Assembly: GCA_044226535.1 (NCBI GenBank)
Contig: JBGAGT010000002.1
Location: 186,001-250,000 of the forward strand
Source of the DNA: VBCG01 sp044226535
GTDB lineage: Bacteria; Pseudomonadota; Gammaproteobacteria; Burkholderiales; Casimicrobiaceae
Direction: 5' to 3'
Length of the DNA stretch: 64,000 bases
The position numbers and the translations under genes are program-made. Positions 29,158 through 38,491 of the stretch are shown piece after piece; positions within the stretch are counted from its first letter, which is position 1; the number at the start of each line of letters is the position of its first letter. The notes below the pieces were generated by a model. It was given only the letters and a program-made list of their open reading frames with translations, was not told the origin of the DNA and did not search any database.

Positions 29158-30534
29158 TTACGCGCCCCTGAGGTGCCAGGCCTTCGGGCGCGTGAAGGTC
29201 TCGATGCCGTAGGTCGACAGCGTGAGGCCGATGCCCGAGTTCTTCACACCCGACCAGGGGAGCCGCGGGCTCACGCGGTCGCAGCAGTTCCAGTACACGC
29301 TGCCCGCGTGCAGCTGGTCCATCAGCTTGCGCGCGCGCTTGCCGTCGGCCGAGTAGACCGCGGCGGTGAGGCCGTACTCGGAATCGTTCATCTTCTCCAC
29401 GGCCTCGGCGTCGCCGCCGACCTTCTGGATGCCGATCACCGGCCCGAAGCTCTCGTCGCGCATCAAGGCCATCGAATGGTCGACGTCGCAGAGCACCGTG
29501 GGCTGGAACCAGTTGCCCTTGCGCTTGAGGACGTCGCCGCCGGTGAGGAGCTTGGCACCCTTGCGCACGGCCTCGGTGACCTGGCGCTTCAGCACCGCGA
29601 GCTGCGGCGCGCGGGTGATGGCGCCGATGTAGGTCGACTCGTCCTGCGGGTCGCCGAGCTTGAAGCCCTTCACCTCGGCGACGAACGCCGCGACGAAGGG
29701 CGCGTACACCGCCTCGTGCACGTAGATGCGCTCGACCGAGCAGCACGACTGCCCGGTGTTGTAGAACGCCCCGTCGGCGAGCGACGCGGCCACGGCCTTG
29801 ACGTCGACGTCCTCGCAGACGTACGCGGGATCCTTGCCGCCGAGCTCCAGCTGCAGCTTGGTCATGCGGCGGCCCGCGGCCGCGGCGATCTTGGCGCCGG
29901 TGGCGTAGGAGCCCGTGAAGAAGATGCCGTCGACCGGTTGGCGCAGCAGCGCGTAGCCGGTGGCGCCGCCGCCGAGGGTGGCGACGAACACGTCCTCGGG
30001 AACGCCCGCGGCATGCAGCATCTCGGCGATGGCCATGCCGGTGAGCGTCGCGTACTCGCTGGGCTTGTAGAGCACGGCGTTGCCCGCGACCAGCGCCGGG
30101 ATGATGACGTTGCCGCCGACGAAGTAGGGGTAGTTCCAGGCCGAGATGTTGGCGATGACGCCGAGCGGCTCGTGCGAGATCCGCTCCTCGAGCTTGCCCG
30201 CCGCATCGGTGAACACGGTATGGTCGCGCAGCGTGCGCGCCGACTCGGCGAGGAAGAAGTCGATGCGGGTGAGCAGCCCGTTGAGCTCGTTGCGCGACTG
30301 GCGGATGGGCTTGCCGACCTCCGAGGTCAGCGTCGCGGCCAGCGCGTCGTGCCGCTTGACGAGCTCCTCGCGGAAGGCGCGGATGGCGTCGAGCCTGCGC
30401 TTCATGGGCAGCGCGGCCCAGCGCGGCTGCGCGGCGCGCGCGGCCTCGTACTTGCGGCGCACGGCGGCGTGGCCATCCTCGGCGACCTCGGCGATCAGCG
30501 CGCCGGTGGCGGGGTTGTGGATCTTGAGGGGCAT
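29158..30534 (-). CDS. NAD(P)-dependent aldehyde dehydrogenase of the gamma-glutamylation operon
   Basis: 458-aa ALDH. The catalytic cysteine is C264 in NTGQSCCSVER, the general base lies in LELGGKDP, and cofactor contacts are in FTGSYATGAKI. It is the last of four same-strand genes, 68 bp after the GATase gene. In that setting it probably oxidises an aminoaldehyde, or its gamma-glutamyl derivative, made by the iron alcohol dehydrogenase. A succinate-semialdehyde or betaine-aldehyde role cannot be excluded from sequence alone. Confidence 0.85.
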   Translation of the reverse strand: MPLKIHNPATGALIAEVAEDGHAAVRRKYEAARAAQPRWAALPMKRRLDAIRAFREELVKRHDALAATLTSEVGKPIRQSRNELNGLLTRIDFFLAESARTLRDHTVFTDAAGKLEERISHEPLGVIANISAWNYPYFVGGNVIIPALVAGNAVLYKPSEYATLTGMAIAEMLHAAGVPEDVFVATLGGGATGYALLRQPVDGIFFTGSYATGAKIAAAAGRRMTKLQLELGGKDPAYVCEDVDVKAVAASLADGAFYNTGQSCCSVERIYVHEAVYAPFVAAFVAEVKGFKLGDPQDESTYIGAITRAPQLAVLKRQVTEAVRKGAKLLTGGDVLKRKGNWFQPTVLCDVDHSMALMRDESFGPVIGIQKVGGDAEAVEKMNDSEYGLTAAVYSADGKRARKLMDQLHAGSVYWNCCDRVSPRLPWSGVKNSGIGLTLSTYGIETFTRPKAWHLRGA

Positions 30535-30602
30535 GGCGGGATTCCGGGAACGAGGGTGTGGGGCGGGCGGCGCGGCGGCTCGCGCGGGCGGGACCGCGTC
30601 GC

Positions 30603-31388
30603 TCAGAACGCGAGCGCGGCGCCCGCGACATGCGCATGCCGCAGGAAGTCGTCGAGCAGCGCGCCGTCGTCGATGAACGAGCGGTCGCCGGGGGGATGGA
30701 ACTCGGGGTGCCATTGCACCGCGCGGACGTACGAAGGACCCTTCCATCGAACCGCCTCGACCACGCGGTCGGGCTCGGACCAGGCCTCGACGACCAGGTC
30801 GCGGCCGAGGTCCTTGATCGCCTGGTGATGGATGGAGTTGGTCTTGGCGAGCGTCACGCCGGGTAGCAGGCGCGCGAGCGCCGAGCCCTCGACCAGGGAG
30901 ACCGCGTGGGTGTTGGCCTCGTAGATCGACCACTCGCGGTGGTTGAGCGCGTGCGGCAGCTGGGTGCCGATGTCCTGGTACAGCGTGCCGCCCAGCGCGA
31001 CGTTGATGAGCTGCTGGCCGCGGCAGATGCCCAGCACGGGCTTTTTCGCCTTGACGAAGGCGTTGAAGAGGCCGATCTCGTACTCGTCGCGGATGCGGTC
31101 GCCGTTCCAGCGCGGGTCGAGCGGCGCCTCGCCGTAGGTCATCGGGCAGACGTCGGAGCCGCCCATCAGCACCAGCGCGTCGAGCTCGCGGGCGTAGGCG
31201 GCGAGCGTCACGCGCGAGGACTCGCGCCGCGTCGTGCCGTCGGGCGAGGGGATCATGAACGCCAGCACGTCGCGCTGCATCAGCCAGTGCGCGACGTTCT
31301 GCTCGATGTACTGCAGCGTCATGCCCTTGAAGATGGCGCGCTGCGGGTCGGCGTGGAAGAAGCTCGCCGAGATGCCGACCTTGGTCAT
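30603..31388 (-). CDS. Gamma-glutamyl-amide hydrolase, class I glutamine-amidotransferase-like (PuuD family)
   Basis: 261-aa peptidase C26 protein. The nucleophile is C122 in LGICRGQQLINVALGGTL, and the partner histidine lies in QWHPEFH near residue 230. PuuD-type enzymes release glutamate from gamma-glutamyl amides. The ATG overlaps the stop of the alcohol dehydrogenase gene. With the GS-like enzyme it would close a cycle: glutamylate the amine, oxidise it, then remove glutamate. The true substrate is unknown. Confidence 0.87.
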   Translation of the reverse strand: MTKVGISASFFHADPQRAIFKGMTLQYIEQNVAHWLMQRDVLAFMIPSPDGTTRRESSRVTLAAYARELDALVLMGGSDVCPMTYGEAPLDPRWNGDRIRDEYEIGLFNAFVKAKKPVLGICRGQQLINVALGGTLYQDIGTQLPHALNHREWSIYEANTHAVSLVEGSALARLLPGVTLAKTNSIHHQAIKDLGRDLVVEAWSEPDRVVEAVRWKGPSYVRAVQWHPEFHPPGDRSFIDDGALLDDFLRHAHVAGAALAF

Positions 31389-32563
31389 CACATCGCGGCC
31401 TCGAACAGCGCGACGAAGTCGGCGCGCGACACCGGCCTCGGGTTGGTCTTGTGGCAGATGTCGGCGACCGCGACCTCGACCAGCGCGGGCAGGTCGGCCT
31501 TCGCCGGCACGCGCGGCGCCTTCACGCCCGACAGGCGCGCGGGGATGCCCACCTGCGCCTTCAGCGCCGCCAGCCAGGCGACGAAGGCGCGGGCGCGGGC
31601 CTCCTCCGAGCCCGTGTCGCCGCCCGGCGCGCGCGCGACGTGCGCGAGCTCGGCCATCTTCGCCGTCGCGGCGGGGAGGTTGAAGGCCATCACGTGGTCG
31701 ATCATCACGCCGTTGGCGAGTCCGTGGTGCAGGTCGGCGACGGTCGACAGCGCATGCGCGCAGCTGTGCACGGCACCCAGGTCCTTCTGGAAGGCGATCG
31801 CGCCCATCATCGAGCACATGAGCATGTCGGCGCGCGCGGCGAGGTCCGCGCCGTTGGCCACCGCCTTCGGCAGCGCCTGCGCGCCGATGCGCACGCCTTC
31901 CAGCGCGATGCCGTCGCACAGCGGGTGGTAGGCGGGCGAGAGGTAGGACTCGACGTTGTGGGTCAGCGCATCCATGCCGGTGGCCGCGGTGATCGCGGGG
32001 GGCAGGCCGAGCGTGAGCTCGGGATCGGCGAACACGATCTTCGCCAGGAGCCTGGGCGAGAACAGGATCTTCTTGACGTGCGTCGCGTCGTCGGAGACCA
32101 CCGCCGAGCGCCCGACCTCGGAGCCCGTCCCCGAGGTCGTCGGCACGGCGACGAAGTAGGGGAGGTCGCGGTCCATGGGCCGCACGCGCGGATGGTCCCA
32201 GGCGTACTCGAGCACGTCGCCGTCGTGGCCCGCCATCACCAGCACGGCCTTGGCGACGTCGAGCGCGGCGCCGCCGCCGAAGCCGACCACGGCGTCGGCC
32301 CGGTGCGCGCGCGCCGCGGCGCCGCCCTGCATGGCCTGCGAGCCCGTGGGATTGCCGAACACGCCGTCGAACACGGCGACGTCGAGGCCGGCCTTGCGCA
32401 AGCCGTCGACGAAGCCTTGGGCGACGGGCAGCTTCGCCAGCGCACGGTCGGTGACGACCAGCGGGCGCTCGAGGCCGCGCTCGCGCAGATGGGTGCCAAC
32501 TTCGCGTGCGGCGCCCGCGCCGAAGCGGATGGCGGTGGGAAAGCCGAAGGATTCGATGGCCAT
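31388..32563 (-). CDS. Iron-containing (group III) alcohol dehydrogenase
   Basis: 391-aa enzyme with the NAD-binding VVGFGGGAALDVAKAVLV, the substrate and cofactor segment PTTSGTGSEVGRSAVV, and the metal ligands in TGMDALTHNVESYLSP (Asp, His) and VHSCAHALSTVADLHHGLANG (His, His). All four iron/zinc ligands are visible. It overlaps the GS-like gene upstream and the GATase gene downstream by 4 bp each. An alcohol dehydrogenase here, rather than the flavin oxidase PuuB, suggests the amine substrate also carries a hydroxyl group. Confidence 0.88.
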   Translation of the reverse strand: MAIESFGFPTAIRFGAGAAREVGTHLRERGLERPLVVTDRALAKLPVAQGFVDGLRKAGLDVAVFDGVFGNPTGSQAMQGGAAARAHRADAVVGFGGGAALDVAKAVLVMAGHDGDVLEYAWDHPRVRPMDRDLPYFVAVPTTSGTGSEVGRSAVVSDDATHVKKILFSPRLLAKIVFADPELTLGLPPAITAATGMDALTHNVESYLSPAYHPLCDGIALEGVRIGAQALPKAVANGADLAARADMLMCSMMGAIAFQKDLGAVHSCAHALSTVADLHHGLANGVMIDHVMAFNLPAATAKMAELAHVARAPGGDTGSEEARARAFVAWLAALKAQVGIPARLSGVKAPRVPAKADLPALVEVAVADICHKTNPRPVSRADFVALFEAAM

Positions 32564-33954
32564 CAGATGATCTCGAAGTAGCGGGAGCGTTCCCAGTCGG
32601 TGACGGCGTCGAGCCATTGCCGCCATTCCCATTCGCGGGTGGCGGCGAAATGGTCGACGAACTCGTCGCCGAACCAGTCGCGCGCGAGGTCGGACTTCTG
32701 GAAGATGCGGGTGGTCTCGATCAGCGTGCGCGGAGCGCGCGCGACGTTCTCGCCACCGCGGTTGGTGCCCTCGATGGGTGGCGTGGCGAGCTTCAGCCCC
32801 TGCTCGATGCCCGCCATGCCGGCGGCGATGCAGGCGGCGAGCCCGAGGTAGGGGTTGACGTCGGCGCCGGGGCAACGCGTCTCCAGCCGCGTCGACTTGG
32901 GCCCGCCGGGGATGACGCGGAAGCTCGCCGTGCGGTTGTCGATGCCCCAGGTCGGCTTGACCGGCGCCCAGAAGCCGTCGACCAGCCGCTTGTAGCTGTT
33001 GATGGTCGGCCAGAGCATCGGCCCCAGCTCGAGCAGCCACTTCAACTGCCCGGCGAGGTAGCTTTCGAACACGCGGCTCATGCCGGCGCCGAATTTTCCA
33101 CCGCGGGACGAGCCGTCGTGGAAGACGTTGTGCTTGCCGTCCGACAGGCTCTGGTGGCAATGCCCCGAGCAGCCGGGGTAGTCCTTGTGCCACTTGGCCA
33201 TGAAGCTCGGCATGATCTCGTAGCGCGCGGCGATCTCCTTGGCGCCGGACTTGAACAGCACCGCGCGGTCGCCGGCCTCCATCGCCTCGGAATACACGAT
33301 GGCCGCCTCGTAGACGCCGGGGCCGGTCTCGGTGTGCAGGCCCTCGATGGGTACGCGGAACGCGCCCATTTCCGAGAACAGCGCGGCGAAGTAGTCGCGC
33401 GAATGGTTGGCGCGCAGCAGCGAATAGCCGAACATGCCCGGCGTGAGGGGCTCGGGCCCGACGCCCTTCTTGTCGGCCCAGCTCTGCGGCGTCTCGGCGA
33501 AGTTGAAGAACTCGAACTCCAGCGAGCACAGGGGATCGAAGCCGGCCTTGCGCGCGCGTGCCACCACCCGCGCGAGCACCTGGCGCGGATCGAGCGGCAT
33601 GGGCTCGTCGCCGCGCTTGCCGGGGCGCACGAAGCTCGCGAGGAAGAAATCGACGCCGCCGTCCCAGGGCACGTTGCGATGGGTGGCGAGGTCGATGCGC
33701 GCCATCGCGTCGGGGAAGCCCTTGTGCCAGCCGGTGCTGGTGGTGTTGTCGTAGCAGACGTCCTGCGAGTCCCAGCCGTAGACCACGTCGCAGAAGCCGA
33801 AGCCGCCCTCCAGCGCGGAGGCGAACTTCTGCTTGTGGACGTACTTGCCGCGCAGGATGCCGTCGATGTCGACGACCGCGAGCTTGACGCGCTCACCGGG
33901 CGAGCGCATCACCTCGGCGACGATCTTCCTGTGGTCCTTGGCTGCCGCTGCCAT
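32563..33954 (-). CDS. Glutamine-synthetase-family gamma-glutamylamine synthetase (PuuA/GlnA4-like)
   Basis: 463-aa GS-fold ligase. The N-terminal beta-grasp segment (VKLAVVDIDGILRGKYV) precedes the catalytic core with SLEFEFFNF, the ETGPGVYEAAIV glutamate region, GSGHCHQSL-like SGHCHQSL (metal/glutamate site), and NRTASFRVIPGG with the later RLETRCPGADVNPYLGLAA. The terminal adenylylation loop of true GlnA is absent. PuuA-like paralogues ligate glutamate to polyamines or monoamines, and the GATase, ADH and ALDH behind it support that role. The ATG faces the divergent EamA gene across 125 bp. Confidence 0.87.
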   Translation of the reverse strand: MAAAAKDHRKIVAEVMRSPGERVKLAVVDIDGILRGKYVHKQKFASALEGGFGFCDVVYGWDSQDVCYDNTTSTGWHKGFPDAMARIDLATHRNVPWDGGVDFFLASFVRPGKRGDEPMPLDPRQVLARVVARARKAGFDPLCSLEFEFFNFAETPQSWADKKGVGPEPLTPGMFGYSLLRANHSRDYFAALFSEMGAFRVPIEGLHTETGPGVYEAAIVYSEAMEAGDRAVLFKSGAKEIAARYEIMPSFMAKWHKDYPGCSGHCHQSLSDGKHNVFHDGSSRGGKFGAGMSRVFESYLAGQLKWLLELGPMLWPTINSYKRLVDGFWAPVKPTWGIDNRTASFRVIPGGPKSTRLETRCPGADVNPYLGLAACIAAGMAGIEQGLKLATPPIEGTNRGGENVARAPRTLIETTRIFQKSDLARDWFGDEFVDHFAATREWEWRQWLDAVTDWERSRYFEII

Positions 33955-34079
33955 CGCCTCTCCCCGGGGATTGCGGCCGGGTGGGGCGGGAAGGCCGCCG
34001 GGGCCGGACGCGAAATGGCGCGGCCCGCTGCCGCGGGACGCGCCGTGGCCATTCTAGCGCAGCGCTGCTAGATTGGCGC

Positions 34080-35003
34080 GTGCCCGCGCCCCCCGACACC
34101 TCCGCCGCCGAAGCAGGCGGCACCGGCACGGCCGCCGAAGCTGCGCTGCACCTGCGCGCGGTCGCGGGCCTCCACGTCGCGGCGCTGCTGTTCGGCCTCA
34201 CCGGCGTGATCGGCGCCGCGCTCGACCAGGACGCCGTGAGCATCGCGCTCGCGCGCACCCTGATCGCCAGCGTCGCGCTGGCGCTGATCGCCCTCGGGCG
34301 CGGGGAGCGCGTCCGCCCATCCACCGCGCTGGCCCGCAACGGCCTGCTGCTGGCCATCCACTGGGCGACCTTCTTCGCCGCGGTGCGCGTGGGCGGCGTC
34401 GCCGCGGGTGCGCTCGGCTACGCGAGCTTTCCCATGTTCGTCGTGCTGCTGGAGCACCGCGCCGGCACGCGCTTCGACCGGCGAGCCGCGCTCACCCTGC
34501 TGCTGGTCTGCGGCGGCTTGGCACTCACCGCCGCCGGCAAGGGATTCGGGCCGTCCCCACAGCTCGGCCTGGCGCTGGGTGTCGCGTCGGGCCTCGCCTT
34601 CGCGGTGCTGGTGGTGCGCAACCGCGGCCATGCCGCGACCCAACCGGCCGTGTCACTGGCGCTTTGGCAGAACGTGTTCGCCGCGCTGTGGCTGCTGCCG
34701 GCGTGGCTGATGCTGCCGCTGCTGGGCATGCGCGAGCTCGGCACGCCGGACCTGCGCACGCTGGCGCTGCTGCTCATGCTGGGCGTGGGCTGCACGGCCT
34801 TCGCCCACAGCCTGCTGATCGGCGCGATGCGCGCGGTGAGCGCGCGCGTGGCGAGCGTCATCGTCGCGCTCGAGCCGGTGTACGCCATCGCGCTGTCGGC
34901 GCTGCTGCTGGCGCAGGTGCCGGACGCCTGGACGCTGGCGGGCGGCGCGCTGGTGATCGCCGCCGCGGTCGTCGCCTCGCGGCAGCCGCCGGTGGCCGTT
35001 TGA
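34080..35003 (+). CDS. EamA/DMT-superfamily transporter
   Basis: 307-aa membrane protein with about ten helices in two EamA repeats. Repeat one ends near LLVCGGLALTAAG, and the helix ARVASVIVALEPVYAIALSALLL is typical of repeat two. The GTG at 34080 follows the candidate -10 TAGATT (34069-34074) by only 5 bp, so transcription may begin at or near the start codon; in-frame codons further upstream are less likely. It is 13 bp before the gnd-type gene. The substrate is unknown. Confidence 0.8.
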   Translation: MPAPPDTSAAEAGGTGTAAEAALHLRAVAGLHVAALLFGLTGVIGAALDQDAVSIALARTLIASVALALIALGRGERVRPSTALARNGLLLAIHWATFFAAVRVGGVAAGALGYASFPMFVVLLEHRAGTRFDRRAALTLLLVCGGLALTAAGKGFGPSPQLGLALGVASGLAFAVLVVRNRGHAATQPAVSLALWQNVFAALWLLPAWLMLPLLGMRELGTPDLRTLALLLMLGVGCTAFAHSLLIGAMRAVSARVASVIVALEPVYAIALSALLLAQVPDAWTLAGGALVIAAAVVASRQPPVAV

Positions 35004-35016
35004 TAGCATCGCGGCC

Positions 35017-35910
<894 letters not shown>

Positions 35911-35932
35911 CCCCCTGCACGGTGACGCGATC

Positions 35933-36442
35933 GTGATCATCGTCCTGATGGGGGTCTGCGGCAGCGGCAAGACCACCATCGGCGAGGCGCTGGCGGCGAG
36001 GCTCGGCTGGCCCTTCCTCGACGCCGACGCCTTCCACCCGCCTGCCAATGTCGAGAAGATGCGCGAGGGCCGCGCGCTCGACGACGACGACCGCAAGCCC
36101 TGGCTCGACCGGCTGGTCGAGGTCCTGTCCTCCCACCTCGCGGACCGCGGCGCCGTGCTCGCCTGCTCGGCGCTGAAAGGCCGCTACCGCGACCGGCTGC
36201 GCGAGGCGGGTCCGGCGGGCGCCGTGCAGTTCGTCTACCTCGCCGGCGACTTCGACACCATCGCCGCACGGCTTGCAGCCCGGCAGCACCACTACATGCC
36301 CGCGAGCCTGCTGGAGAGCCAGTTCGCGGCGCTCGAGGTCCCCGCCGACGCGCTGCAGGTCGACATCCGCATGAGCGTCGACGAGCAGGTGGCGTCGATC
36401 GTCGACGTGCTCGTGCCGGGCGCCGAAGGCGCCGTGGCGTGA
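35933..36442 (+). CDS. gntK: Gluconokinase
   Basis: 169-aa P-loop kinase that phosphorylates gluconate to 6-phosphogluconate. Walker A is MGVCGSGKTTIGEAL, and GWPFLDADAFHPPANVEKM and CSALKGRYRDRLR are family hallmarks. The start is GTG at 35933, with ATG at 35948 as an alternative. The stop overlaps the GTG of the next gene by 4 bp. It supplies the substrate of the dehydrogenase just upstream. Confidence 0.93.
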   Translation: MIIVLMGVCGSGKTTIGEALAARLGWPFLDADAFHPPANVEKMREGRALDDDDRKPWLDRLVEVLSSHLADRGAVLACSALKGRYRDRLREAGPAGAVQFVYLAGDFDTIAARLAARQHHYMPASLLESQFAALEVPADALQVDIRMSVDEQVASIVDVLVPGAEGAVA

Positions 36443-37617
36443 AGCCCCTCGACCCGCGCTGGCGCGCGGCGACGCTGGCGGTGCATGGCGGGCGCGACCC
36501 TTCGCGCTTCCTCGGCGCCATCAACACGCCGGTGTTCCGCGCGTCGACCATCGCGCTGCCCGACACCGCCGCGGTGGAGCGCGCCGAGCGCGGCGAGTTC
36601 GAGGGGCTGACCTACGGCCTCCATGGCCTGCCCACCGTCACCGACCTGCAATCGCTGCTGGCCGCGCTCGAGGGCGGCCGCGATGCCTTCGTCGTCCCCT
36701 CGGGGCTCACCGCCACCACGCTGCCCTTCCTCGCGCTCTGCCGCGCGGGCGACCACGTGCTGGTCACCGACGCGGTGTATTTCCCGACGCGGCGGTTCTG
36801 CCGCGATACGCTGTCGCGCTTCGGAGTCGAAGTCGAGTACTACGACCCGCTGGTGGGCGGCGGCATCGCGGCGCTGATCCGCGACAACACGCGGCTGGTG
36901 TTCGTCGAGTCGCCGGGCTCCTTGACCTTCGACGTGCAGGACATCCCGGCGATCGCCGCCGCCGCGCATGCGCGCGGCGCGACGGTCGTGGCCGACAACA
37001 CCTGGGCCACGCCGCTTTTCTTCCGGAGCTTCGACCATGGCGTGGACATTTCCGTGCACGCCGTGACCAAGTACATCGGCGGGCACTCCGACGTGCTGAT
37101 GGGCGCGATCGTCTGCAACGAGGCCACACGCAGCGCCATCCACAAGCAGTGGACCGACCTGGGGGTCACGGCCTCGAGCGACGATGCCTTCCTCGCGCTT
37201 CGCGGCCTGCGCACGCTGCCGGTACGGCTCGCGCGCCACCAGGCGAGCGCGATGTCGGTGGCCCGGTGGCTCGCCGCGCGCGACGAGGTCGCCGAGGTGC
37301 TGTACCCGGCGCTGCCGGGCGCGCGCGGCCACGCGCTGTGGGCGCGCGACTTCAGCGGAGCCTCGGGGCTCTTCGGCTTCGTGCTCAAGCCCGTCGAGCA
37401 GGGAAAGGTCCGCGCCATGCTCGACGCGCTGCGATTGTTCGCGCTGGGCTTCAGCTGGGGCGGCTTCGAGAGCCTCGCCATCCCCGTGCGCGCAGGAAGG
37501 CTCCGCCACCTCGCGCCCTTCGACGTCGCGGGGCCGGTGGTGCGGCTGTCGATCGGCCTCGAGGACCCGCAGGACCTCGTCGACGACCTCGCGCAGGCCT
37601 TCGACCGGCTGCGCTGA
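36439..37617 (+). CDS. metC: Cystathionine beta-lyase-like PLP enzyme (MetC type)
   Basis: 392-aa Cys/Met-metabolism PLP-family enzyme. The Schiff-base lysine is K211 in HAVTKYIGGHSDVLMG, and VFVESPGSLTFDVQDIP and FALGFSWGGFESL point to the cystathionine beta-lyase branch. It would cleave cystathionine to homocysteine, pyruvate and ammonia. The GTG overlaps the gntK stop. Its link to gluconate genes is not obvious and may be only positional. It is convergent with the ABC ATPase gene (34-bp gap). Confidence 0.87.
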   Translation: MKPLDPRWRAATLAVHGGRDPSRFLGAINTPVFRASTIALPDTAAVERAERGEFEGLTYGLHGLPTVTDLQSLLAALEGGRDAFVVPSGLTATTLPFLALCRAGDHVLVTDAVYFPTRRFCRDTLSRFGVEVEYYDPLVGGGIAALIRDNTRLVFVESPGSLTFDVQDIPAIAAAAHARGATVVADNTWATPLFFRSFDHGVDISVHAVTKYIGGHSDVLMGAIVCNEATRSAIHKQWTDLGVTASSDDAFLALRGLRTLPVRLARHQASAMSVARWLAARDEVAEVLYPALPGARGHALWARDFSGASGLFGFVLKPVEQGKVRAMLDALRLFALGFSWGGFESLAIPVRAGRLRHLAPFDVAGPVVRLSIGLEDPQDLVDDLAQAFDRLR

Positions 37618-37651
37618 GCTGCTCGCGGGGGCCGGCCAGGTTTGCCCTCGC

Positions 37652-38491
37652 TCAACCGTCGCCGAGATAGGCGCGCCGCACCGCCGCGTCGGCGCGCACC
37701 GCGGCGGGCGTGCCGATGGTGATGACGCGGCCGTGGTCGAGCACGATCACGCGATCGGCGTAGGCGAACACCACGTCCATGTCGTGCTCGGTGAAGAGCG
37801 CGCCCATGCCCTCGCGCGCCATCGTGCGCACGGCGTCCATCAGCGGTGCGCGGTCGCCGGCGCCGATGCCCGCGGCGGGCTCGTCGAGCAGCAGCAGCGA
37901 AGGCGCGCCGGCGAGCGCGATGGCGAGCTCGACGAGCTTCGCATCGCCGTGCGCCAGCGTGGCGGCGTGCACGTTCGCGAGCGCACCCGCGCCCACCCGC
38001 GCGAGCAACGCTCGCGCGGTACCGTGATCGTTCGCCGGCGCGAGCAGCGCTCGCGCGGTACCGCGATCGTTCGCCGGCGCGAGCAGCGCTCGCGCGGTGC
38101 CGCGATCGTTCGCCGGCGCGTGCCGCGCTCGCGCGGTGCGATCGTTCGCCGGTGCGTGCCGCGGCGCCAGCGCACGCAGCGCCACCTCGACGTTCTCCTC
38201 CGCGGTCATCGACGCGAAGGTCGAGGCGACCTGGAAGGTGCGCCCGACGCCCCGGCGCGCGATGCCCGAAGGCGAAAGCCCGAGGATCTCGCGGCCTTCG
38301 AACCTCACGCTGCCGGCGTCGGCCGCGAGCTGCCCGTCGATGAGGTTGAAGGTGGTGGTCTTGCCGGCGCCATTGGGGCCGATCAGCGCGACCATCTCGC
38401 CGCGCGCCACCTCGAGGTCCACGCCGTCGACGGCGCGCACGCCGCCGAAGGCGCGCGCGAGGCCGCGGACCTCGAGCAGGGTCTCGCTCAT
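37652..38491 (-). CDS. livG: Branched-chain-amino-acid-type ABC transporter ATPase (LivG-like) with internal tandem repeats
   Basis: 279-aa ATPase. Walker A is GPNGAGKTT (about residue 43), the signature is LAHGDAK, and Walker B is LLLLDEPAAGI. The end FAYADRVIVLDHGRVITIGTP is typical of LivG. Between the Q-loop region (RTFQVASTF) and the signature, the helical subdomain contains 4 copies of a 12-13-residue repeat, APANDRGTARALL. All units keep the frame, so the gene is open. The ATG overlaps the permease stop. No LivF partner is in the window, so this ATPase may act alone or with one encoded elsewhere. Confidence 0.85.
   Translation of the reverse strand: MSETLLEVRGLARAFGGVRAVDGVDLEVARGEMVALIGPNGAGKTTTFNLIDGQLAADAGSVRFEGREILGLSPSGIARRGVGRTFQVASTFASMTAEENVEVALRALAPRHAPANDRTARARHAPANDRGTARALLAPANDRGTARALLAPANDHGTARALLARVGAGALANVHAATLAHGDAKLVELAIALAGAPSLLLLDEPAAGIGAGDRAPLMDAVRTMAREGMGALFTEHDMDVVFAYADRVIVLDHGRVITIGTPAAVRADAAVRRAYLGDG
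38001..38153. repeat. In-frame 39-bp tandem repeat inside livG
   Basis: Three 39-bp units (38001-38039, 38040-38078, 38079-38117) and one 36-bp unit (38118-38153), nearly identical. Each contains the hairpin GCGCGAGC-AGC-GCTCGCGC and GCGATCGTTCGCCGGC. On the coding strand one unit encodes GTARALLAPANDR. No spacers separate the units, so this is not a CRISPR array. Confidence 0.95.

Noticed and set aside
38001..38153. CRISPR array
   Set aside because: Repeat units are directly adjacent with no unique spacers, lie inside a coding frame, and no cas genes occur.
37652..38491. livG as a pseudogene because of its repeats
   Set aside because: All repeat units keep the frame and Walker A, signature and Walker B are intact; an effect on function is possible but no break is visible.
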